A DNA stretch of 64,000 nucleotides, from positions 62,001-126,000 of the forward strand of contig NZ_VFIA01000003.1 in assembly GCF_014282275.1 (NCBI RefSeq), in the 5' to 3' direction. Numbering within the stretch: position 1 is the stretch's first letter; each line of letters starts with the position of its first letter. The DNA is from Spirosoma utsteinense (GTDB lineage: Bacteria; Bacteroidota; Bacteroidia; Cytophagales; Spirosomataceae). Position numbers and translations under genes: made by a program. The notes below the pieces were generated by a model. The model was given only the letters and a program-made list of their open reading frames with translations, was not told the origin of the DNA and did no database searches. Shown here one piece after another: positions 42,617-50,557 of the stretch.

Positions 42617-45055
42617 TTACCGGCGGCTGTCGTCGTTCGTGATTTTCCGGCTCTGCTTACCTCCCGAGTTCATCTGCCCGAATTTATAGCTGAAGGTCAG
42701 CCGTGCTGACTGGTTCACAAACAGAGACGTTGACTGGGCCGTGAACGTTGGGGCGAACTGAGTGCCGGTTATCCGCACCGTACGGTTAAACGGGTTGTTC
42801 AGGTTGAGCGTCAGGCTGGCGTTCTTGTTCATAAATTCCTTCTTGGCCGAGATTCCGTAATAGTACCAGCCTGAGTTGCGGCTTTGGAGCGAAATCCAGC
42901 CTGACCCAACAAACCCGGTGGCCTGTAGAGTGAGGTCTTTGGGAAGTTTGTAGGACAGGTTGGGACTGAGATTCCAGACCCAGCCACTGGTTCGCTGATT
43001 GAGGGCTATACTCGTCAGGTCAACGTAGGTCAGTTCGGCACCGGTGCTGATCGTGAAATCCTTGTTCGGCTTGAGCGATATATTCAGGTTGGCGCCGTAG
43101 CTGGCATTCTGACCAATATTTTTCGGCGAGGTGAACGCCACCCCGTTGGCATCAACCGTTGAGAGCCATTCGATGGAGTTATTGGTTTGACGCCAGAACA
43201 GGGCGGCATTGAAGGACGCTCCTTCTTTCCCGAACGTACTGTACGACAGCTCCGTGGCGTGGGTTAGCTCAGGGTTGAGGTAAGGATTGCCGGTCTGGAC
43301 ATTTTTAGGATCGCTATAGTTCTGGAACGGATTCAGAAACCAGATCAGTGGTCGTGAAATCCGCTGGGTATAACTGGCCTTGACCGTATGTTTATCGCGA
43401 AATGTCTTGGACACCGTAGCACTTGGGATCAGGTTCTGGTACTGATTGCTGAACTGGCTTTGCGCCGTCATGAAATCACCCTGGATACGGGTATGCTCGA
43501 GCCGCGCACCCGCCGACAGATTCCATTTTCGTTTGGTATCCATCTTCAGCGAGGCATAGCCGGCCATTACCTGCTGGTTATAGGTGAACTCATTGGTGCG
43601 GGCGGGATCAATGGCATAATCGGCTTCGAGACCCGAAAGTGCCTGTTCAATTACAAACTCACTTCCAATATCACGCCGGATGACCTTAGCTCCCGTTTCC
43701 ACCTTAAAGTTGAGCGTGTCGTGGGCCGTATGGGCCGTAAAGGGGTGCGTATAATCGGTCTGGAACGTATATTCGTTGTTTCGGCTGAGGTTCGTGCTGC
43801 GTTCGAGGTACGTTGGCGATTCCGACTGCATGGTCATCTGCCGAATGGTGTAGTAATAATTATCGGGCATCCGGGCATACTGGGTCAGCATTGAAAATTC
43901 CCGGCCCGGCTTTTTGAACGTTTTGGTCCAGCCGAGGTTGAACTCGGTGTTGCCGTAAGGATTCCGGTACTGAATATCCCGTCGGAAAGCCTGTAATACA
44001 GCCCCGGCCGGGTCGGTCAGGCGGCTGGTGATCTGGCTGTTCTGGGGGAAGTTACCACCCCATGCATTGGCCGAGAAATTGATGCGGTTGGTCGTATCCG
44101 GGTCATAATCGAGGCTCAACTCGCCGTAGCCACCCGTACCGGTATTGTCACGGCTGTTGGTCTGACGCAGAATGCTGGTCGGCTGACCATCGGCCAGGGC
44201 CGTCCGGACGTTCGTGTTTTCGCCAATGTTCCGGTACTGATAGCCGTTGAGCGAAAGCGCCAGACCAAGTTTTTTGCCTTTCACGTTGATATTTCCACCC
44301 AGCGACCGGTTCAGATTTCCTCCGGTGGCGTTGACGGTTCCATTGGTGCCCTTCAGTGCTTTCTTGGTGACGATATTAATAACACCGCCCGACCCTTCGG
44401 CATCGTATTTGGCACCGGGACTGGTGATGACCTCCACCGATTTGATAATGTTGGCGGGCATTTGTTTTAGGGCATCGGCCAGATTGCGGGCCATGATGCT
44501 CGATGGCTTCCCGTTAACCAGCACCTTGATGTTGCCGGTACCCCGCATCTTCAGGTTACCATCCAGATCGACCGTCAGCATAGGTACTTTGCGCAGCACA
44601 TCAACGGCCGTTCCACCCGTGTTGGTCGCGTCCTGTTCAGCGTTGTACACCAGCCGGTCGCCCTTATCCTCAATGAGCGCTTTCTGACCGACGACGTTCA
44701 CTTCTCCCAGCGTTTTACTATTGGCCGACAAAGTTACCGTCCCGACATCGACGGCTGGCTTTTCTGTTGTAATGACAACGCTACCAATGACTTTGGTCTG
44801 GTAGCCAACGAATGAAAAAGCAAGTTTGTAGGAACCAACGGGAATAGCAGCGAGTTGAAACCCGCCTTTATCATTGGTTACGGCACCGGTAATGAGCTTA
44901 CCGTCGGTTGTCTGGAGGGCTACTGTTGCAAATGGAACGGGTTTATTTGTAGTGGAATCGGTAAGGATACCGGTAAGCGTTCCGGGTCCGGCAGGTTCCT
45001 GTGCATTAGCCGCAAAACAGCTGATGCACAACATAACGAAGAGTAAAAATTTCAT
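42617..45055 (-). CDS. Outer membrane receptor with CarboxypepD_reg domain (TonB-type barrel)
   Basis: 812-residue outer membrane protein. A signal peptide (MKFLLFVMLCISCFAANA) is followed by a carboxypeptidase-regulatory-like domain (LTGILTDSTTNKPVPFATVA, residues 27-110) and a plug domain (VDVLRKVPMLTVDLDGNLKM, IKVLVNGKPSSIMA, SPGAKYDAEGSGGVINIVTK). A barrel of about 580 residues ends LTFSYKFGQ with a short polar tail. It belongs to the outer-membrane-beta-barrel branch common in Bacteroidota rather than SusC; there is no SusD gene next to it. The ligand is unknown. It is convergent with the nucleoside hydrolase gene, with 14 bases between stops, so nucleoside uptake is a loose possibility. 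Confidence 0.88.
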   Translation of the reverse strand: MKFLLFVMLCISCFAANAQEPAGPGTLTGILTDSTTNKPVPFATVALQTTDGKLITGAVTNDKGGFQLAAIPVGSYKLAFSFVGYQTKVIGSVVITTEKPAVDVGTVTLSANSKTLGEVNVVGQKALIEDKGDRLVYNAEQDATNTGGTAVDVLRKVPMLTVDLDGNLKMRGTGNIKVLVNGKPSSIMARNLADALKQMPANIIKSVEVITSPGAKYDAEGSGGVINIVTKKALKGTNGTVNATGGNLNRSLGGNINVKGKKLGLALSLNGYQYRNIGENTNVRTALADGQPTSILRQTNSRDNTGTGGYGELSLDYDPDTTNRINFSANAWGGNFPQNSQITSRLTDPAGAVLQAFRRDIQYRNPYGNTEFNLGWTKTFKKPGREFSMLTQYARMPDNYYYTIRQMTMQSESPTYLERSTNLSRNNEYTFQTDYTHPFTAHTAHDTLNFKVETGAKVIRRDIGSEFVIEQALSGLEADYAIDPARTNEFTYNQQVMAGYASLKMDTKRKWNLSAGARLEHTRIQGDFMTAQSQFSNQYQNLIPSATVSKTFRDKHTVKASYTQRISRPLIWFLNPFQNYSDPKNVQTGNPYLNPELTHATELSYSTFGKEGASFNAALFWRQTNNSIEWLSTVDANGVAFTSPKNIGQNASYGANLNISLKPNKDFTISTGAELTYVDLTSIALNQRTSGWVWNLSPNLSYKLPKDLTLQATGFVGSGWISLQSRNSGWYYYGISAKKEFMNKNASLTLNLNNPFNRTVRITGTQFAPTFTAQSTSLFVNQSARLTFSYKFGQMNSGGKQSRKITNDDSRR

Positions 45056-45468
45056 ACAAAGGGAATAGGTTGACGGTTGTGCGGATAAAAGTAGTGGTGG
45101 GCTATGTGCCCTGATACCCTGTTAAGATCATTTAACACTACCTACCCTGTTGGCTTACTACGAAAGCAAGCTTTTTCCCAATGATGCACTCTTTGTCATA
45201 CAAGTTGCTTCGTTTCAATATTAAGTTTTGGGGGTTGGTCGCCGGCAGTCCACCACTTAAGTCGACCCCGCAGCCATCTGCTGCCGAAAGCGGGATTTTA
45301 CCGGGCCATACTTGTCCAATAACTACAAGGATACCCGACGCTGTTATTTGATGAATCAGTCCATTTTACCTAATTTTGACAGCTTTTACGAGCCAACGAC
45401 TTTAAGTCATGTATTCATTCGATAACCTAACGTCGTCGTCTGTGTACATCTAACCAAACGCATTCAGC
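45056..45468. other. 413-base gene-free region between divergent receptor and pdhB
   Basis: No credible coding region. It contains GTTAAGATCATTTAAC at 45121-45136, a short palindrome (GTTAA...TTAAC) about 65 bases upstream of the receptor start, which could be an operator. On the pdhB side there is a well-formed promoter. The middle (45140-45340) shows no further structure that I can name. Confidence 0.6.
45347..45378 (+). promoter_or_regulatory. Bacteroidota-type promoter for pdhB (TTTG-N20-TAATTTTG)
   Basis: TTTG at 45347-45350 and TAATTTTG at 45371-45378 are separated by exactly 20 bases. Both elements match the known Bacteroidota vegetative consensus perfectly. It is the best complete promoter in the window. 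The predicted leader is about 85 bases. Confidence 0.8.
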
Positions 45469-46449
45469 ATGAGAGAAATACAGTTCCGCGAAGCTCTGCG
45501 GGAGGCCATGAACGAAGAAATGCGCCGGGACCCGCTGGTCTATCTGATGGGCGAAGAGGTAGCCGAATACAACGGTGCTTACAAAGTCAGTCAGGGAATG
45601 TTAGATGAGTTCGGGCCGGAGCGCGTTATTGACACGCCCATTGCCGAACTCGGTTTTGCCGGTATCGGTGTTGGTTCGGCCATAAACGGGCTGCGACCAA
45701 TCATCGAATTTATGACGTTCAACTTCTCGCTCGTCGCCATCGACCAGGTTATCAATTCGGCCGCTAAAGTGATGTCGATGTCGGGCGGTCAGTACTCCTG
45801 CCCTATCGTGTTCCGCGGGCCAACGGGTAATGCCGGGATGCTGTCGAGCCAGCACTCACAAAACTTTGAGAACTGGTTTGCCAACACGTCGGGGTTGAAA
45901 GTGGTAGTTCCATCGAATCCCTACGATGCCAAAGGTTTACTGAAATCCTGTATTCGAGATAATGACCCGGTCATTTTCATGGAGTCGGAGTTGATGTATG
46001 GCGACAAAGGCCAGGTTCCCGAAGAAGAATACCTGATTCCTATCGGCAAAGCCAATATCGTTCGCGAAGGCAATGACGTAACGATCGTTTCGTTCGGTAA
46101 GATCATGAAGGTTGCCATTGCCGCTGCCGAAGAATTAGCCAAAAATGGCATTTCGGCCGAGGTGATCGATCTACGCTCGGTTCGCCCGATCGATTATGCT
46201 ACGGTGATCAACTCGGTGAAGAAAACGAACCGCTGTGTGGTTGTGGAAGAAGCCTGGCCGCTGGCCGCTATCTCGTCTGAGCTGACCTATAACATCCAGC
46301 GTCACGCCTTCGATTACCTGGATGCTCCGGTCGTGCGTGTCAACAGCATGGATCTGCCCCTGCCCTATGCCCCTACCCTCATCGAGGCTATCCTGCCAAA
46401 CGTCAAACGGACGTTACAGGCAGTCGATGCGGTCATGTATAAGAAATAA
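45469..46449 (+). CDS. pdhB: Pyruvate dehydrogenase E1 component subunit beta
   Basis: 326-residue beta subunit of the alpha2beta2 E1 enzyme, which decarboxylates pyruvate with thiamine diphosphate. REIQFREALREAMNEEMRRD starts the protein. VYLMGEEVAEYNGAYKVSQG near residue 24 holds the Glu that activates the cofactor. IDTPIAELGFAGIGVGSAIN, FRGPTGNAGMLSSQHSQNFE near 125 and VVVEEAWPLAAISSELTYNI near 255 are typical of PdhB. The alpha subunit gene is not adjacent, as is usual in Bacteroidota. A consensus promoter precedes it and two hairpins follow. Confidence 0.95.
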   Translation: MREIQFREALREAMNEEMRRDPLVYLMGEEVAEYNGAYKVSQGMLDEFGPERVIDTPIAELGFAGIGVGSAINGLRPIIEFMTFNFSLVAIDQVINSAAKVMSMSGGQYSCPIVFRGPTGNAGMLSSQHSQNFENWFANTSGLKVVVPSNPYDAKGLLKSCIRDNDPVIFMESELMYGDKGQVPEEEYLIPIGKANIVREGNDVTIVSFGKIMKVAIAAAEELAKNGISAEVIDLRSVRPIDYATVINSVKKTNRCVVVEEAWPLAAISSELTYNIQRHAFDYLDAPVVRVNSMDLPLPYAPTLIEAILPNVKRTLQAVDAVMYKK

Positions 46450-46488
46450 CAGATACGGGCTATGGCCTGTCTGCTGTAACAAGTTACC

Positions 46489-46561
46489 AAGCGTCAGTCC
46501 ATCCAGACTGGCGCTTCTTTTTGAGGCACAAAAAAAGCCCGGTCAATGATGGCCGGGCTTT
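46489..46561 (+). terminator. Two consecutive hairpin terminators after pdhB
   Basis: First hairpin: AAGCGTCAGTC (46489-46499) pairs with GACTGGCGCTT (46506-46516) with one G-T wobble, followed by CTTTTTG. Second: AAAGCCCGG (46534-46542) pairs exactly with CCGGGCTTT (46553-46561), preceded by an A-run, so it could also work on the minus strand. They occupy the first half of the 204-base gap to the next gene. Confidence 0.8.
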
Positions 46562-46653
46562 GTATCGATGCAAGTAATAGTAAAACCCCGGTCCTCGGCA
46601 TTTAGTTTAGGCTTTGAAAAATAGTCGAATAATTTTTCGTATTATTACTATTT

Positions 46654-47013
46654 ATGAATGAATTACCTGAAACGACCCTAAAAGCGCCTAAAATCAGGCT
46701 AACCGGGCGAATCATTTATGAAGTTACCGTCCAGCCGGTTGGATCGTTGAACGCCATCCGCCAACGGGAGTCAACCGTTATTTTTTTCTCGAACCTACGC
46801 AAGGCAGTCGACGCGATTACCGCCGAGCTGGCCTTGAACAACTGGCCCCAAAAAGTGAACTACACGGCGGTATATCGAGGGGTAAAACAACGCGGGTTTT
46901 ACAGCTGTGATTTCGATGTGGCCGGCACGCGCGTATTCCGGATCAAAGTGGTACCACAGGTATTGAATCCCGCCCTTCCGCGACTCGGTATCGACGAAAA
47001 TCCAACCAAGTGA
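46654..47013 (+). CDS. Hypothetical protein
   Basis: 119-residue protein without a recognised family. Strand-rich pattern: KIRLTGRIIYEVTVQPVG, STVIFFSNLRKAVDAITAEL, VNYTAVYRGVKQRGFYSCDF, TRVFRIKVVPQVLNP. No signal peptide or membrane helix. The spacing of strand-helix-strand could be a small alpha/beta fold. Single gene between the pdhB terminators and the convergent YeeE-like gene, 14 bases from it. AT-rich DNA upstream (TTTTTCGTATTATTACTATT) probably holds its promoter. No function proposed. Confidence 0.65.
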   Translation: MNELPETTLKAPKIRLTGRIIYEVTVQPVGSLNAIRQRESTVIFFSNLRKAVDAITAELALNNWPQKVNYTAVYRGVKQRGFYSCDFDVAGTRVFRIKVVPQVLNPALPRLGIDENPTK

Positions 47014-47027
47014 TGTAAGTTGTCCAG

Positions 47028-47498
47028 TTAATGAGGCAGTCGGTTTCGGATGGCTCCGTAAACCCATGTACCCGCTAGGGCGCTAAGCAGCGTAACCGTT
47101 ACCACCGAATAGCCAGCACCGATCTGCGCGAATAGAGGCCCCGGACAAGCGCCCGTGATGGCCCAGCCAAAACCAAAAATAAGCCCGCCATAAATCTGAC
47201 CTTTGCTATACTGCTTGGGAACAATAGTGATCGGATCGCCCTGCACGGTTTTGATATTCAGCCGTTTGATCAGTTGCAGCGAAATAAGGCCCACGACAAC
47301 GGCCGTACCGATTACGCCATACATGTGGAACGAGTCGAAGCGGAACATCTCCTGTATCCGAAACCACGAAATGACCTCGGCTTTTACGAAGACAATCCCG
47401 AAGAATACACCCACCAGACCAAACTTCCAGTTACCCCGCCCCCGTCCCGAATCGGGCTTTGTGGCCGTGTTTTGCAAATCAATTTCCTGCGTTGTCAT
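47028..47498 (-). CDS. YeeE/YedE family protein, C-terminal-half type (DUF6691-like)
   Basis: 156-residue membrane protein with four hydrophobic segments. GFGWAITGACPGPLFAQIGA near residue 112 carries the Cys-Pro-Gly motif conserved in the second half of YeeE-type thiosulfate importers. In full-length YeeE both halves are fused; here they are encoded by two adjacent genes, with the partner starting 13 bases upstream on the same strand. The two products probably form one channel for thiosulfate or another sulfur species. Part of a four-gene sulfur operon. Confidence 0.85.
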   Translation of the reverse strand: MTTQEIDLQNTATKPDSGRGRGNWKFGLVGVFFGIVFVKAEVISWFRIQEMFRFDSFHMYGVIGTAVVVGLISLQLIKRLNIKTVQGDPITIVPKQYSKGQIYGGLIFGFGWAITGACPGPLFAQIGAGYSVVTVTLLSALAGTWVYGAIRNRLPH

Positions 47499-47511
47499 AC
47501 CATAGGTGCCT

Positions 47512-48087
47512 TTAAAGTGTGATAAGCCGCATCAGGAACGGCAATCCAATATGCGTCATAGCAATGCCTCCGACCATAAAACAGATTGTAGCCACCAGGG
47601 AGGGCCACTGTAAATTCGACAGGCCCATAATCGCATGGCCCGATGTACAGCCACCGGCCCACCGCGTTCCGAAACCAACCAGAAACCCACCAATAACGAA
47701 AAACAACAAGCCCGTAGTGGTAACCAGATTACCCCAGTTGAAAATATCGGCAGGCATAAGCCCGGACGAAAAATCCCGTACACCCAGCTCCCGCAAGGCA
47801 TGAACCGTGTTGGGCGCTATGACAAGCGGTTCCGGATTTTTCAGCAACGTACCGGCAATAAAGCCGCCCAGCGTAATACCGCCCACAAACCACAGATTCC
47901 AGGCTTCCTTGCGCCAGTCGTAGTTGAAGAAATCGATGTTACCGGGTAAACAGGCCGCGCATATGTGCCGCAGCGACGAGGATATACCAAAAGCTTTATT
48001 ACCCAGAATGAGCAGTGTGGGCACTGTCAGGCCAATGAGCGCCCCGGCGACATACCAGGGCCAGGGTTGCGTTAAAACGTTGAGCAT
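47512..48087 (-). CDS. YeeE/YedE family protein, N-terminal-half type
   Basis: 191-residue membrane protein with about five hydrophobic segments. [20 protein letters not shown] near residue 146 is the Gly-Cys-Thr-Ser-Gly-His motif of the YeeE family; a second Cys pair lies in [13 protein letters not shown] near 42. These cysteines line the thiosulfate path in the structurally studied YeeE. Followed closely by the complementary half-protein gene and preceded (52 bases) by the MBL-rhodanese gene. Imports or exchanges reduced sulfur across the inner membrane, by family. Confidence 0.87.
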   Translation of the reverse strand: MLNVLTQPWPWYVAGALIGLTVPTLLILGNKAFGISSSLRHICAACLPGNIDFFNYDWRKEAWNLWFVGGITLGGFIAGTLLKNPEPLVIAPNTVHALRELGVRDFSSGLMPADIFNWGNLVTTTGLLFFVIGGFLVGFGTRWAGGCTSGHAIMGLSNLQWPSLVATICFMVGGIAMTHIGLPFLMRLITL

Positions 48088-48139
48088 TCGTTAAGATCGA
48101 CTCTTGAAAATAAGTTGAACAGTTCGATAAAAGGGTTCA

Positions 48140-49540
48140 TCAATGCACATCAGTCGTCTGAACGACCGGCACACTGGTCTTTTTAATAGCGGCCATTCCC
48201 CCTTCGACATTCACGACATTCTGGAAACCGCGTGCTTTCAGGATTGAATTGGCAACCATCGACCGGTACCCCCCCGCACAATGCACGTAGATGGGTTCGT
48301 TGCGCTGAATCTCGTGCATGTGGTCGCTGATGGTATCCAACGGCATATTTTTGGCCCCCTCAACATGTTCGGGCTCATACTCGGCTGGCTTGCGAACGTC
48401 CACAACTGCCAGGGCCGGATTCGTTTCCCACCGATGGGCAAAGTCAGCAGCAGAAATTGTCTCGACGGTATCGACTTCTTTACCTGCCTGTTTCCAGGCG
48501 ACAAAACCGCCTTCCAGAAAACCAATGCAGTGATCGTAACCAACGCGGGCCAGCCGCAGTACAGTCTCCGATTCCTGACCAGCGGGCGTAACGAGTGCAA
48601 TTGGCTGCAACAGATCGGGAATGAGCGCCCCGACCCAGGGCGCAAACTGCCCGTTCAGGCCAATATTAATGGCGTTCGGAATAAATCCGTGGGCAAATTC
48701 GGCCGCATCCCGCACGTCGAGAACCAGCGCGCCGGTCTCGTTAACAGCGCCTTCAAAAGCTTCCGGTGCCAGCGCCTGGCTACCGCGCTTCATCACGGTA
48801 TCGATGGGCTCATACCCCTCTTTATTGAGTCGGGCATTTTCAGCAAAATAAGCCGGAGCCGTACTCAATCCATCGAGCACCTTCTCAACAAAATCAGCCT
48901 TCGACGCAGCCCGAAGCGCATAATTGAAGCGTTTCTGGTTACCGAGGGAATCTGTCGTTTCCTTACTCATATTCTTTCCACAGGCCGACCCGGCACCGTG
49001 GGCCGGGTAAACGATTACCGCATCGGCCAGCGGCATGATCTTGGCTTGCAGGCTGTCGTAGAGCATTCCTGCCAGATCACGCTCATTGAGGTCTCCTTTG
49101 ATCGCGAGATCAGGACGCCCCACATCACCGATAAACAATGTATCGCCTGTGAAGATGGCATGGTCACGGCCGCTTTCGTCGATAAGCAGGTAAGTCGTCG
49201 ATTCGAGCGTATGGCCAGGCGTATGCAGCACTTTGATCGTTACATCACCCAGTTTAAACACATCACCATCTTTGGCATGAAGCGCTTCATAAGTCGTGTT
49301 GGCATTGGGTCCGTACACTATTGACGCGCCCGTTTTCTGAGCCAGATCCACATGGCCAGACACGAAATCGGCGTGAAAGTGCGTCTCAAACACATATTTG
49401 ATGGTAGCTCCCGATTTCTCAGCCTTGCGGATGTAGGGCGATGTTTCGCGGAGGGGATCGATGATGGCCGCTTCGCCCGCGCTTTCTATGTAATAGGCCC
49501 CCTGCGCCAGGCAGCCGGTATACAGTTGTTCGATGATCAT
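48140..49540 (-). CDS. MBL-fold persulfide dioxygenase-like protein fused to two rhodanese domains
   Basis: 466-residue fusion. The N-terminal metallo-beta-lactamase domain is of the ETHE1/Blh type: ETHFHADFVSGHVDLA near residue 48, HTPGHTLESTTYL near 106, FTGDTLFIGDVGRPDLA near 130 and YPAHGAGSACGK near 180. Two rhodanese domains follow. The first (VLDVRDAAEFAHGFIPNAIN) lacks a Cys in its active loop, which reads LVTPAGQESETV. The second (VVDVRKPAEYEPEHVEGAKN) has Cys in VHCAGGYRSMV and should be active. The fusion oxidises glutathione-type persulfides and transfers sulfane sulfur. MIIEQLYTGC is the family N-terminus, so the ATG at 49540 was chosen; 49555 is possible. Confidence 0.9.
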   Translation of the reverse strand: MIIEQLYTGCLAQGAYYIESAGEAAIIDPLRETSPYIRKAEKSGATIKYVFETHFHADFVSGHVDLAQKTGASIVYGPNANTTYEALHAKDGDVFKLGDVTIKVLHTPGHTLESTTYLLIDESGRDHAIFTGDTLFIGDVGRPDLAIKGDLNERDLAGMLYDSLQAKIMPLADAVIVYPAHGAGSACGKNMSKETTDSLGNQKRFNYALRAASKADFVEKVLDGLSTAPAYFAENARLNKEGYEPIDTVMKRGSQALAPEAFEGAVNETGALVLDVRDAAEFAHGFIPNAINIGLNGQFAPWVGALIPDLLQPIALVTPAGQESETVLRLARVGYDHCIGFLEGGFVAWKQAGKEVDTVETISAADFAHRWETNPALAVVDVRKPAEYEPEHVEGAKNMPLDTISDHMHEIQRNEPIYVHCAGGYRSMVANSILKARGFQNVVNVEGGMAAIKKTSVPVVQTTDVH

Positions 49541-49599
49541 ACGTAATGTGGACATCTCGTCCACTAGTTAGGCTATTGGGTACAGACAAGCGGTCTGCG

Positions 49600-50397
49600 T
49601 TACATTATTTCCCGAATAATCATGTAACTGGCCACGACCAGCACAAACCAGCCAAAACCCCGCTTGAGTTTATCCGGGGCCAGAAAACGCGCCAGATACA
49701 TGCCGATGAAAATCCCGATAATGGATAAACCGGTGAAAGGCAACAGAAAATTCCAGTTCAGGCCCGTATGGTTGATATCGCCCAGGAAGCCCACAAACGA
49801 GTTGACGGCAATGATCAGTACAGACGTAGCAACGGCCCGTTGTATGGGAAGCCCGGCCAGCAGGACAAGCATAGGCACAATCAGAAACCCGCCCCCCGCT
49901 CCGATCGTGCCGGTTAGCAGGCCTACCGCCAATCCATCGAGCGCCAGAGAGCCATAGCGAGGTCGGCCATCGGCGGCTTCGCCCTGTGCGGGGTTATCAC
50001 TCCGGATCATAGCCCGGGCAGCAATAATCATGACGACGGCAAAAAAGTACAGGATAGCATCGCTTTTGGGTAAAACAAATGCATTCAACCGAAACAGAGG
50101 ATCGGGCAGGGCGGGCACCAGAAATCGCCGGCTCAGGTACACCGATATAAACGACGGCAGCGCAAACGCTACCGTTACCCGCAAATCGACACGCTTTTTT
50201 ATGATGTGGTTGACTGAGCCCACCAGCGACGTTGACCCAACTACGAACAGGGAATAGGTAGTAGCCAGGACGGTAGGAATCCCGAACACATAAACGAAAA
50301 TGGGTAGTGTCAGAATAGAGCCTCCGCCCCCGGCCAGACCAATAACCAGGCCGACGATAATAGCCGATGCATATCCAAATATTTCCTGTCCACTCAT
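49600..50397 (-). CDS. TauE/SafE family sulfite exporter-like permease
   Basis: 265-residue inner membrane protein with about eight helices in two repeats. The N-terminal VGLVIGLAGGGGSILTLPIF and the internal GLLTGTIGAGGGFLIVPMLV near residue 160 are the paired Gly-rich TauE motifs. It is the first gene of a minus-strand sulfur operon (TauE, MBL-rhodanese, YeeE halves), so export of sulfite formed by persulfide oxidation is a reasonable role. A CRP-type palindrome and a -7 element lie directly upstream; the -7 element ends only 7 bases before the ATG. Confidence 0.88.
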   Translation of the reverse strand: MSGQEIFGYASAIIVGLVIGLAGGGGSILTLPIFVYVFGIPTVLATTYSLFVVGSTSLVGSVNHIIKKRVDLRVTVAFALPSFISVYLSRRFLVPALPDPLFRLNAFVLPKSDAILYFFAVVMIIAARAMIRSDNPAQGEAADGRPRYGSLALDGLAVGLLTGTIGAGGGFLIVPMLVLLAGLPIQRAVATSVLIIAVNSFVGFLGDINHTGLNWNFLLPFTGLSIIGIFIGMYLARFLAPDKLKRGFGWFVLVVASYMIIREIM

Positions 50398-50404
50398 CAG
50401 GTAA

Positions 50405-50449
50405 CAAAACTACAAGGCTGTATGAATAACTTTTGTGACAGATATCACA
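50405..50449 (-). promoter_or_regulatory. CRP/FNR-type palindrome plus -7 element before the sulfur operon
   Basis: TGTGACAGATATCACA at 50434-50449 is an exact TGTGA-N6-TCACA palindrome. On the minus strand TAGTTTTG (50412 to 50405) fits TAnnTTTG. With transcription starting near 50400, the palindrome is centred about 41-42 bases upstream, the position used by class II CRP-type activators, and it takes the place of a -33 element. The regulator gene itself is not in the window. Confidence 0.7.
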
Positions 50450-50498
50450 CAGCCCTTTATTAAATCATTATCGCTCCCTCTCACCCGTTGGGTATATA

Positions 50499-50539
50499 AA
50501 CGGAACGGCCCCCGACAAGTTGCCAGGGGCCGTTCCGTT
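50499..50539. terminator. Hairpin downstream of the APC permease gene
   Basis: AACGGAACGGCCCC at 50499-50512 is exactly complementary to 50526-50539 (14 base pairs, 13-base loop). It lies 18 bases after the permease stop on the minus strand. There is no clear T-run, but the position and stem strength suggest a terminator that separates the permease from the sulfur operon. Confidence 0.65.
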
Positions 50540-50557
50540 AAAGCATAAGCACATGGC

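Noticed and set aside
45121..45136. Palindrome GTTAAGATCATTTAAC as an operator for the outer membrane receptor
   Set aside because: Short, AT-rich and single; too weak to claim as a regulatory site.
48281..49324. Open frame of 347 codons on the plus strand
   Set aside because: Antisense to the MBL-rhodanese fusion with its conserved motifs; no family features in the alternative product.
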